From Thermoflexales bacterium (lineage in GTDB: Bacteria > Chloroflexota > Anaerolineae > Fen-1058): a stretch of 10,219 bases of DNA. The DNA is taken from positions 1 to 10,219 of the forward strand of contig JAGOBP010000097.1 of the NCBI GenBank assembly GCA_017999195.1, read 5' to 3'. Positions within the stretch are counted from its first letter, which is position 1. Each line of letters begins with the position of its first letter. A program made the position numbers and the translations under genes. A model generated the notes under the pieces. The model did no database searches, was not told the origin of the DNA, and saw only the letters and a program-made list of their open reading frames with translations. Shown in pieces: positions 1 to 6,118 of this stretch.

Positions 1-161
1 CTGGTGAGGAGATTTGATTGGTCGGACCGACCGGTGCTCCCGGCTCGCAGATCCGTGCGGACGAGGTAGCCGGCCGAGCCGAGCAGGTCATTGGGCGCGG
101 CTTCAGTTTCCGTCGCAACGGGCATTTGAAGTGGTTGAACTTCGAGTTGGTCTTCCATCAT
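1..161 (-). CDS. RiPP precursor-like peptide C (3' end beyond window)
   Basis: Third member of a tandem set of small precursor-like genes. The 53 visible residues begin MMEDQLEVQPLQMP, run through an acidic leader and reach LLGSAGYLVRTDLRAG at about residues 26-41, nearly the same as in the two upstream genes. The visible core after this motif is STGRSDQSNLLT, which is Ser/Thr-rich and has no cysteine, unlike the other two. The reading frame is still open at position 1. Two adjacent ATG codons are possible starts (161 or 158); the SD AAGGAG lies 5 or 8 nt upstream, and the second gives the same 8-nt spacing as peptide B. The gap to peptide B is 9 nt, so it is probably co-transcribed. The RiPP role is inferred from layout (conserved leader, variable core), not from a recognised family. 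Confidence 0.7.
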   Translation of the reverse strand, partial: MMEDQLEVQPLQMPVATETEAAPNDLLGSAGYLVRTDLRAGSTGRSDQSNLLT

Positions 162-170
162 TAAGTCTCC

Positions 171-347
171 TTAGCAGACGATGGCGCAACACTGGGTGGA
201 GCGGTCGGTCGTGTCGCAGTTGCACACGCCGGCGTGCAGGTCGGTGCGGACGAAGTAACCCGCAGAGCCGGTCAGCTCGTCGGCGCGGAGGTCGGTGTCA
301 ACTTCAGCAGGCATTGGGTTGGTGGGAATTTCAAGTTGGTTGGGCAT
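171..347 (-). CDS. RiPP precursor-like peptide B, five-Cys core
   Basis: A 58-residue peptide starting MPNQLEIPTNPM. The acidic N-terminal part (residues 1-27) is followed by GSAGYFVRTDLHAG (27-40), the motif shared with peptides A and C. The remaining 18 residues, VCNCDTTDRSTQCCAIVC, form a putative core with five Cys (42, 44, 53, 54, 58) and four Ser/Thr, suitable for thioether rings or disulfides. The ATG at 347 has an SD AAGGAG 8 nt upstream, and that SD overlaps the TAA stop of peptide A, so translation is probably coupled. A conserved leader with a divergent Cys-rich tail is the usual precursor layout. I do not recognise the specific RiPP class. A small secreted disulfide peptide is an alternative, but there is no Sec signal. 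Confidence 0.8.
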   Translation of the reverse strand: MPNQLEIPTNPMPAEVDTDLRADELTGSAGYFVRTDLHAGVCNCDTTDRSTQCCAIVC

Positions 348-355
348 GTGGTTGT

Positions 356-362
356 CTCCTTA
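356..362 (-). promoter_or_regulatory. SD of peptide B overlapping stop of peptide A
   Basis: The minus strand reads TAAGGAG here. The TAA is the stop of peptide A and the AAGGAG is the ribosome-binding site of peptide B, 8 nt before its ATG. The same TAAGGAG fusion is repeated at 167-173 between peptides B and C, which fits array growth by gene duplication and coupled translation. Confidence 0.7.
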
Positions 363-554
363 TCGACTGCATTCCGGGCACAACGACTGTTTGTTAGGGG
401 AGCAACCAGCACCGACCAAGTTGCCCTGCGTGTCGCAGCTGCACGAGCCAGCGCGCAGGTCGGTGCGGACGAAGTAGCCGGCGGAGGCGTTGAAGGTATC
501 GTCGACATCGGTGGGCGGTTGGACAGCGGGTTGAGCATCGAGTTGAATGTTCAT
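360..554 (-). CDS. RiPP precursor-like peptide A, five-Cys core
   Basis: A 64-residue peptide, first in the minus-strand precursor array. The leader begins MNIQLDAQPAVQPP, is Asp-rich and ends in the shared block SAGYFVRTDLRAG (24-36). The 28-residue tail has Cys at 38, 40, 51, 59 and 62 and begins SCSCDT, comparable to VCNCDT in peptide B. The ATG at 554 was chosen because AAAGGA lies 7 nt upstream; an in-frame TTG at 560 would sit almost on the SD. There is no signal peptide or membrane segment, so export would need a dedicated transporter, and one is encoded divergently (676-2868). Cleavage probably falls after Ala-Gly (35-36), by analogy with double-Gly-type leaders; this is inferred. The class of modification is unknown. 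Confidence 0.82.
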   Translation of the reverse strand: MNIQLDAQPAVQPPTDVDDTFNASAGYFVRTDLRAGSCSCDTQGNLVGAGCSPNKQSLCPECSR

Positions 555-584
555 GAGCAAGTCCTTTCTGCGTGAGATGTTTTC

Positions 585-617
585 ATCATACAGGCGGGGC
601 GTGACAAAGGCGTGATG
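585..617 (-). promoter_or_regulatory. Putative activator box and -10 for the precursor genes
   Basis: Read on the minus strand, 617-600 is CATCACG-CCTT-TGTCACG, two 7-bp direct repeats with 4 bp between them (11-bp period). Nine bases later comes TATGAT (590-585), a 5/6 match to the -10 consensus. No -35 lies at normal spacing, as expected where an activator box replaces it. This 7-4-7 layout is known for OmpR/PhoB-type response regulators; which regulator acts here is unknown. Predicted transcription would start near 578, giving a leader of about 23 nt that holds the SD of peptide A. Confidence 0.55.
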
Positions 618-636
618 TCAACAGGCGCGCGCGGGG

Positions 637-669
637 CGTCACGCAAATGTCACGTGCCGATGGTAAATT
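637..669 (+). promoter_or_regulatory. Putative activator box and -10 for the ABC exporter operon
   Basis: On the plus strand 637-654 is CGTCACG-CAAA-TGTCACG, the mirror image (14 of 18 bases) of the box at 600-617. Again exactly nine bases follow before a -10-like hexamer, TAAATT (664-669). A start site about 7 nt downstream of the hexamer would coincide with the ATG at 676, so the exporter mRNA may be leaderless or nearly so. That agrees with the poor SD (AGG only 2 nt before the ATG). The matched spacing on both sides is the main reason to believe these sites. Confidence 0.5.
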
Positions 670-675
670 GAGGAC

Positions 676-2868
676 ATGCCTGCTCAATTGCTGGATCTGG
701 ATGTTTTGGCCTGGCCGGCCGCGCGCTTGGCTGAAGCGCTCGAAATCGCCGCGCAGCAAACGGGCCTGACGCCGTTGGGCGCACAGGCCGTGTCGGACGA
801 TAAGGCCGCGCCGGTGACGGACACGGACGACATCGCGCAGGAACAGTGGCTGGCGGTCAGCGCGGCGCGATTGGGCATCGAGGCCGAACCGGTGGAAGCG
901 ACGTTGAGCGAGATGGTGCACCTCGTGCAAACGGCTGCGCCCGCGATTTTGCGTATCCCGATCGAGACGGAAGCCGCTCCCCGGCGATTTCTGGTGTTGT
1001 TGGCGCGGGCGGCCTTTGGGCGGGTGGCGGTGCTGGGCGTGGATTTGAAGGTGCGGCGCGTCTCGGCGCAGGCGGTGCGCGACGCGCTGTGCGGGCCGTT
1101 GATCGAGCCGTGGGGCGAGCGGGTCGATCGGGTGTTGGCGGGTCTGGGCGAGGACTCAATCCCCCTCAAACGCCGCGAGCGCGCCCGTCAGACTTTGCTG
1201 GAAGAACAACTCAGCGCGCTGCGCATCGGCATTGGGTGGCTGTTGCGCGTGTCGCCCGGCGCGAGTCTGTGGCAACAGGCGCGGCTGAATCGGCTGGCGC
1301 GGCCGGTGCTGACGATGTTGGGCGCGTATCTGCTGCAAGAGGCGCTGCTCGTCGGGTCGTGGGGGTTGATCGGGCGCGGGGTGCTGGCGGGCGCGTTTGA
1401 AGCGGCGTGGTTGTCGGCGTGGGCGCTGATTTTGTTTTCGGCGATTCCGTGTCAATTGCTGGTGAGTTGGGCGCAGGGGCAACTCTCGGTGCTGGCGGGC
1501 GCGATGTTCAAACAGCGCCTGTTGTTCGGCCTGTTGAAGTTGCAACCGGACGAGATTCGCGGGCAGGGCATGGGCCAATTTCTGGGCCGCGTGCTGGACT
1601 CGGAAGCGGTGGAGATGCTGGCCCTAAGCGGCGGGCTGGCGGCGTTGATTGCGGTCGTGCAGTTGGGCGTGGCGCTGTGGGTGCTGGCGCAAGGCGCGGG
1701 CGGCGGGGCGCAAGTGCTGGCGCTGTTGGCGTGGTGCGCGGCGACGGGACTGATCGGGTGGTGGTCGTATCGGCGCGGGCGCGCGTGGCTGACGGCCAAT
1801 CGCAGTTTGACCAATGATCTGGTCGAGCGCATGGTGGGGCATCGCACGCGACTTGCGCAGGAAGCGCCGCACAATTGGCACGCGGGCGAAGATCAAGAAC
1901 TGGCGCGTTATCTGGATTTATCGCGCGAATTTGATCGCAGTGATTTGTATTTGGCCGCGCTGCCGTCGGCGTGGTTGATCGTCGGCGTGGCGAGTTTGCT
2001 GCCCGCGTTACTGAGCGCCAGCACCGGCCTGGAAAAACTCGCCATCAGTGTGGGCGGCGTGCTGCTGGCGTATCAGGCGTTTACGGCCATTCAGTTCGGC
2101 GTGCAAGGGCTGATTCAGTTGGGCTTGGCGTGGCAACAGATCAAGCCGATTTTTCAGGCGGCGAGTCGGCCCGCGGAAGCGGCGGCGGTGGTGATTCGAT
2201 CGGCGGCTTCACCCGCGCCCGATCGTTCCGGCGGCGCGACCGCGGACCCTGATCGCAAGCCGCTGCTCGTCGCGCGTAATCTGTCCTTTCGGTATCGCGC
2301 GCAAGGCCGCCAGGTCTTGCACGATTGCAACTTGCACATCAAGCCCGGCGACCGCGTGTTGGTGGAAGGCCCATCGGGCGGGGGCAAGACCACGTTAGCG
2401 GCTATTCTCGCGGGCTTGCGTCAACCGGAATCGGGCGCGTTGTTGCTACACGGTTATGATCGGCAAAGTCTGGGCAATGAAGCGTGGCGACAACGCGTGG
2501 TCATCGCGCCGCAATTTCATGAGAATCATATTTTTAGCGAGACGTTCGCGTTCAATTTGCTGCTGGGCCGCCGCTGGCCGCCGACCGACGCCGATCTAAA
2601 AGAAGCCGAAACGATTTGCGCCGAATTGGGGCTGGGCGAATTGCTGGCGCGCATGCCCGCGGGCTGGCAGCAGATGGTGGGCGAAAACGGTTGGCAGTTG
2701 TCGCACGGCGAACGCAGCCGCGTCTTCATCGCGCGGGCGCTGCTGCAACACGCTGATCTGATCATCATGGACGAAAGTTTCGGCGCGCTTGATCCGGAAA
2801 ACTTGGCTCGATCGCTGGCGTGCGCGCGTCGGCGCGCCGCGACTTTGCTGGTGATCGCGCATCCGTAA
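676..2868 (+). CDS. Peptide-type ABC exporter with degenerate C39-like N-terminal domain
   Basis: A 730-residue fused permease/ATPase, likely an inner-membrane exporter for the divergently encoded peptides. Residues about 55-140 have the pattern of a C39 peptidase domain (helix with RLGIEAEPVEATL, then APAILRIP, RFLVLL, GRVAVLGVD) but no catalytic Cys near the start, Arg where the His of HFVVL would be, and no Asp-Pro; it probably binds substrate rather than cutting it. About six membrane segments lie in 210-485. The ATPase follows from about 530: Walker A GPSGGGKTT (565-573), Q-loop Q613, variant signature LSHGE (675-679), Walker B LIIMDE (695-700), D-loop SFGALD, H-loop H729. The protein stops one residue after H729, shorter at the C-terminus than typical exporters; this may be a subfamily trait. 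First gene of the operon. Confidence 0.88.
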   Translation: MPAQLLDLDVLAWPAARLAEALEIAAQQTGLTPLGAQAVSDDKAAPVTDTDDIAQEQWLAVSAARLGIEAEPVEATLSEMVHLVQTAAPAILRIPIETEAAPRRFLVLLARAAFGRVAVLGVDLKVRRVSAQAVRDALCGPLIEPWGERVDRVLAGLGEDSIPLKRRERARQTLLEEQLSALRIGIGWLLRVSPGASLWQQARLNRLARPVLTMLGAYLLQEALLVGSWGLIGRGVLAGAFEAAWLSAWALILFSAIPCQLLVSWAQGQLSVLAGAMFKQRLLFGLLKLQPDEIRGQGMGQFLGRVLDSEAVEMLALSGGLAALIAVVQLGVALWVLAQGAGGGAQVLALLAWCAATGLIGWWSYRRGRAWLTANRSLTNDLVERMVGHRTRLAQEAPHNWHAGEDQELARYLDLSREFDRSDLYLAALPSAWLIVGVASLLPALLSASTGLEKLAISVGGVLLAYQAFTAIQFGVQGLIQLGLAWQQIKPIFQAASRPAEAAAVVIRSAASPAPDRSGGATADPDRKPLLVARNLSFRYRAQGRQVLHDCNLHIKPGDRVLVEGPSGGGKTTLAAILAGLRQPESGALLLHGYDRQSLGNEAWRQRVVIAPQFHENHIFSETFAFNLLLGRRWPPTDADLKEAETICAELGLGELLARMPAGWQQMVGENGWQLSHGERSRVFIARALLQHADLIIMDESFGALDPENLARSLACARRRAATLLVIAHP

Positions 2869-2882
2869 AAGAGGCTCACGCT

Positions 2883-3914
2883 ATGTTACTCGATCGTGCT
2901 CTGAATATCATTACTGTGGTTGCGTGGCTGCTGCTGATTTTCTCGGTTGTGGTGTACGTGGTGCGCCTCATCATCCGCGCCGGGCTGGGCGCGGCCTTGC
3001 GCAAATTGCTGCGGGGGCGCGTGTTTTATCTGGTGTTGCTTATCGTCATCGCGTTGTCGATGCTCAATTCGAGTCTGGTGTTTATCGAGCCGAACGAAGG
3101 GGCCGTGGTGATCTCGCTGCTGTCCAGTGAAGGGTATCGTGACCGCCCGCTGCGCTCCGGCTTGCACTGGATTGCGCCGCTGTTGGAAGACGTGGCGCGT
3201 TATCCGATTTCGATGCAAACGTACACGATGTCGGCCAGTCCGCTGGAAGGCGAGAAACGCGGCGACGACTCGATCGCGGCACGCACATCCGACGGGCAGG
3301 AAGTGTCGCTCGATTGCTCCGTGATCTTCCAGATCGATCCCGAGCAACTCATTCGCGTGCATATCGACTGGCAGGATCGCTACATCAGCGACTTCATCCG
3401 CCCGGCAGTGCGCGGCATCGTGCGGACGCAGGTCTCGCAATACACCGTGGATGAGGTCAACAGTTCCAAACGCTTGGACATTGAGCAAGCGTTGGAAGCC
3501 GAGACGCGCACGTGGTTCAACGACAAGGGCATCATCCTGGATCATTTCGTGCTGAGAAATATCGCGTTCTCCGATGAATATGCGGCGGCCGTCGAAGCGA
3601 AGCAGGTGGCTTTGCAGGAAGTGGCGCAAAAACAGCACGAAGCGAAAAGCGTGCTGATCAAGGCGCAGGCCGAAGCCGATGCGCTGAAACTGCTGGCCGA
3701 GGCGCTGAAACTCAATCCCGATTTGATCACGCTGCGCTACGTTGATAAGTTAGCACCGAACATTCAGGCGATGCTGGTGCCCAACAACGCGCCTTATTTT
3801 TTGCCGCTCCCAACGCTGATGCCCGCCACACCCGCGGCGACGCCAGTGCCCGACTTCGCGCCGCTGGCAACGCCCGTTCCGACGCGAACGCCCACTGAGA
3901 CGCCCGTCCCATGA
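2883..3914 (+). CDS. SPFH/band-7 domain membrane protein
   Basis: 343 residues. The ATG at 2883 follows a GAGG motif and lies 14 nt after the exporter stop; an upstream in-frame start at 2820 would overlap the exporter and has no support. Two hydrophobic segments (about 8-31 and 46-68) precede an SPFH/prohibitin-like domain (about 65-235, with EPNEGAVV, LRSGLHWIAP, YPISMQTYTMS, RTSDGQEVSLDCSV). A charged Ala/Glu/Lys/Gln-rich helix (232-275), probably coiled coil, follows. The tail from 310 is Pro/Thr-rich (TPVPTRTPTETPVP) and likely disordered, a style common in Chloroflexota. SPFH proteins form oligomeric membrane scaffolds that organise microdomains or protect membrane proteases and transporters; a scaffold for the adjacent exporter is inferred from context only. 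Its stop overlaps the next ATG (ATGA). Confidence 0.85.
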   Translation: MLLDRALNIITVVAWLLLIFSVVVYVVRLIIRAGLGAALRKLLRGRVFYLVLLIVIALSMLNSSLVFIEPNEGAVVISLLSSEGYRDRPLRSGLHWIAPLLEDVARYPISMQTYTMSASPLEGEKRGDDSIAARTSDGQEVSLDCSVIFQIDPEQLIRVHIDWQDRYISDFIRPAVRGIVRTQVSQYTVDEVNSSKRLDIEQALEAETRTWFNDKGIILDHFVLRNIAFSDEYAAAVEAKQVALQEVAQKQHEAKSVLIKAQAEADALKLLAEALKLNPDLITLRYVDKLAPNIQAMLVPNNAPYFLPLPTLMPATPAATPVPDFAPLATPVPTRTPTETPVP

Positions 3915-5050
3915 ATCATCTTACTTTAAGGTCTGGCCCGTCCAGGCACAACCCAAAGCGGCTCACGCTCGCCAGCGGCCCACTTCAGCCCGCTGGGCTG
4001 AAGACATGGGCAAGCCGCCAAGCAGCAAAGAAAAGCCTTGAAATCTTTGCCTCTTTGCCACTTGGCGTGCGGCTTTCTCATCCTGGACAGGAAATTCCGA
4101 AGACGTTAGTATTGATCATTGGCCTGCTGAGCGCGTTGATGGGACTGACCGGCTGTGCGCCCGCCTTGCCGCGCGGCTGTCCGGCTGAATGTGTGGCCGC
4201 CGATTTGACCGGAAAAAGCCTGGAGAATGTGAACTTGAGCCAGGCCCGGCTGATGGAGGCCAATCTGCGCAAGGCCAATCTGGCCGGAGCTAATCTCAGC
4301 CAGAGCGATCTGAGCGGCGCAAATCTGATCGAAGCCAATTTGGTGAAGACGCAATTGACGGGCGCGATTCTGTTCGGGGCGGATTTGACCAAAGCGCAGT
4401 TGGATCATGCTGACTTGAGCGGCGCCGACTTCACCGGTTCGGATTTGACGCAAGCCGATCTCACGGGCGCGATCATGAATCAGGCCGTGTTGAAGGGCGT
4501 GAACCTGACCGCCGCTGAATTGATCGGCGTGAATTTGAGCGGCATGCAGTTGAATGCCGTCATTCTGGAACGCGCCAACATCAGCGGCATCGATCTAAGT
4601 CACGCTGATCTGAGCGGTGCGACGTTAAGCGGCGCGAACGCCAGCGGCTCGATCATGACGCAGACCACGTTGGCGGGCGCGTGGCTGAACAGGACCAACC
4701 TCACCAGCAGCGATTTGACCTCAGCCAATTTGAGCGGGGCCAGTCTATACGCCGCCGATTTGAGCGGCACCAATTTGCAAGGCGCGGACTTGCGCGGCGT
4801 CAACTTTGTCGGCGCGGATTTGAGCGGCGCAGACTTGCGCGGCGCTGATTTGGATGGCGCGATCTTCCTGTTGCAAGACTTTGTGGACACCGCGATGATC
4901 GACACTGACGCGGTGATCACGGCGTTGAATCAGGCCGCGCAAGCGGCGCTGGCCAAAGATGCAAACTTGTGTGGGGCGCGGTACAATCGGCAGACGCACT
5001 GGCCCGAGGATTTTGAAGTCCCGGTTTGCGCCGTCTTCAGCGAGGACTGA
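3911..5050 (+). CDS. Pentapeptide-repeat lipoprotein 1
   Basis: 379 residues from the ATG that overlaps the stop of the SPFH gene. Residues 1-60 are unlike a signal peptide and are encoded by a hairpin-rich block. A lipoprotein signal follows: Lys64, hydrophobic core LVLIIGLLSALMG, lipobox LTGC with Cys82. A GTG at 4067 (residue 53) would give a normal 30-residue signal and may be the true start, though no SD precedes it. The mature part has Cys90 and Cys94, then about 45 tandem A(D/N)LxG-type pentapeptides (96-320), which fold as a right-handed quadrilateral beta-helix. The C-terminus carries YNRQTHWPEDFEVP, a tail often seen in pentapeptide proteins. The export signal places it on the outer face of the membrane, so gyrase protection (Qnr/McbG-like) is unlikely. 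It is paralogous to the next gene. Confidence 0.87.
   Translation: MNHLTLRSGPSRHNPKRLTLASGPLQPAGLKTWASRQAAKKSLEIFASLPLGVRLSHPGQEIPKTLVLIIGLLSALMGLTGCAPALPRGCPAECVAADLTGKSLENVNLSQARLMEANLRKANLAGANLSQSDLSGANLIEANLVKTQLTGAILFGADLTKAQLDHADLSGADFTGSDLTQADLTGAIMNQAVLKGVNLTAAELIGVNLSGMQLNAVILERANISGIDLSHADLSGATLSGANASGSIMTQTTLAGAWLNRTNLTSSDLTSANLSGASLYAADLSGTNLQGADLRGVNFVGADLSGADLRGADLDGAIFLLQDFVDTAMIDTDAVITALNQAAQAALAKDANLCGARYNRQTHWPEDFEVPVCAVFSED
3983..4003 (+). repeat. Perfect 9-bp hairpin
   Basis: CTTCAGCCC (3983-3991), loop GCT, GGGCTGAAG (3995-4003): a perfect 9-bp stem with a 3-nt loop. It has no T-run, so it is not a good intrinsic terminator. It sits in the odd N-terminal coding stretch of pentapeptide lipoprotein 1 and is probably part of an inserted repeat unit with the neighbouring inverted repeat. 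Confidence 0.6.
4016..4067 (+). repeat. Imperfect inverted repeat, possible REP/MITE-like unit
   Basis: CGCCAAGCAGCAAAG (4016-4030) pairs with CTTTGCCACTTGGCG (4053-4067), matching at 13 of 15 positions across a 22-nt spacer. AAGCCG just left of the left arm and CGGCTT just right of the right arm extend it with a short indel. The interior (AAAAGCCTTGAAATCTTTGC) is more A/T-rich than the surrounding genes. No transposase or target duplication is visible. The block is open in the frame of pentapeptide lipoprotein 1. Confidence 0.5.
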
Positions 5051-5053
5051 TCC

Positions 5054-6100
5054 ATGCGGAATTCAATGTCATTCGGTCGCCTGCTCGGCCTCATCCTGCT
5101 GGCCTGGCTCATCGCCGGGTGCAGCGCGCAGCCCAGTTGTGCGCCCAATTGCGCCGGAGAAAACCTGAGCGGCCGCAACTTGCAGAATGCCGATCTGCGC
5201 GGGTTGATTTTGACCAAAGCCAATTTAAGCCGCACCAATTTGCAGGGCGTCGATTTGACCGGGGCCAATTTGCAAGGCGCGAATTTGCAAGAGGCCAACC
5301 TCAACACGGCTAATTTGACCAACGCCAATCTCATCGGCGCGGACCTCAAAAAAGCCCGCATCACCGGCGCGATCTTGACCGGCGCGGATTTAAGCGCGGC
5401 CGATTTGACCGAAGCCGTTTTAACGCGCGTGGCGTTTACCAACGTCAAAACCGTGGGCACAGTCTTCAAACACAGCCGCTTGATCGGCGTGGATTTTTCG
5501 GGCGCGTCGTTGAACGGGCTGGACCTGAGCGGCGCGAACTTGACCGGTGCGACGTTGACCAACGCGGCCCTGAGCGGCGCCAAACTCGATGGCGCGCTGG
5601 TCAGCGGGGCCAACCTCGATGGGGCGGTGCTCAACGGCGTGTCGATCACGCACGGCGATTTGAGCGGCAGCAGTCTGATCGGGGCCAAACTCAACGGGGC
5701 GGACCTGTACGATCTGGCGCTGAACGGCGCGAATCTGACTCAGGCCACCTTCATCGGCTCAAACATGATCGGCATGGATCTGGGCGGCTCGCATCTGGAG
5801 TCGGCCGACCTGAGCGCCGCGCAACTCGACGGCACCTGGCTCAATGGCGCGATCCTGACGCAGGCCAACCTCAGCAGCACGCGCTTTGCGGGCTTGCAAG
5901 GCGGGACGCTGTGGACGGCCATGCTGGCGGGTGTCGACTTCCGACAGGCCAACCTCACCGACACGTATCTGGCCGGTGTGACGCTGAGCGGCTGCAACTT
6001 GCAGCAGACTAATTTAGATCAAGCGATCTTAACCGACATCGTTCAAATCGACGGACAGGCCCAAATGATCGAGGCTTATTTCTCGGGGTCGAGCCGCTAA
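5054..6100 (+). CDS. Pentapeptide-repeat lipoprotein 2
   Basis: 348 residues. The ATG at 5054 lies 3 nt after the previous stop, with GAGGA 7 nt upstream that overlaps the end of the previous gene. Residues 1-23 are a clean lipoprotein signal (Arg at 2 and 9, hydrophobic LLGLILLAWLIAG, lipobox LIAGC, Cys23). Cys29 and Cys33 follow in the same CxxxC spacing as in lipoprotein 1, then pentapeptide repeats from about 36 to 325 (for example NLQGANLQEANLNTANL), almost the whole mature protein. The YNRxTxWP tail of its paralogue is missing. Shared domain order, lipobox and post-lipobox Cys pair indicate tandem duplication followed by divergence. It is probably an extracytoplasmic, membrane-anchored beta-helix; binding partner unknown. 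Confidence 0.9.
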   Translation: MRNSMSFGRLLGLILLAWLIAGCSAQPSCAPNCAGENLSGRNLQNADLRGLILTKANLSRTNLQGVDLTGANLQGANLQEANLNTANLTNANLIGADLKKARITGAILTGADLSAADLTEAVLTRVAFTNVKTVGTVFKHSRLIGVDFSGASLNGLDLSGANLTGATLTNAALSGAKLDGALVSGANLDGAVLNGVSITHGDLSGSSLIGAKLNGADLYDLALNGANLTQATFIGSNMIGMDLGGSHLESADLSAAQLDGTWLNGAILTQANLSSTRFAGLQGGTLWTAMLAGVDFRQANLTDTYLAGVTLSGCNLQQTNLDQAILTDIVQIDGQAQMIEAYFSGSSR

Positions 6101-6118
6101 TCAGCAAACGAGGCCATC

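Noticed and set aside
272..538. 88-codon minus-strand frame across peptides A and B
   Set aside because: Different frame from the two peptides sharing the leader motif and without its own SD; it is a shadow.
555..560. TTG at 560 as start of peptide A
   Set aside because: Only 1 nt from the SD AAAGGA; ATG 554 has the proper 7-nt spacing.
616..621. TTGACA on the minus strand as -35 of the precursor promoter
   Set aside because: It lies 25 bp from TATGAT, too far for a normal promoter, and it overlaps the proposed activator box.
2886..3638. 250-codon open frame on the minus strand
   Set aside because: Antisense to the SPFH gene; His/Arg/Gln-rich and without recognisable motifs.
4930..5694. 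254-codon minus-strand frame with regular Leu-Ala-Pro periodicity
   Set aside because: Its periodicity is the mirror of the 15-bp pentapeptide repeats on the plus strand; no independent evidence for a gene.
4200..6080. Regular short DNA repeats resembling a repeat array
   Set aside because: The 15-bp period is explained by A(D/N)LxG pentapeptide coding in two intact genes; there are no spacers, so it is not CRISPR.
3911..6100. McbG/AlbG-like gyrase-protecting immunity proteins
   Set aside because: Both proteins carry lipoprotein export signals, so they would not meet cytoplasmic gyrase.
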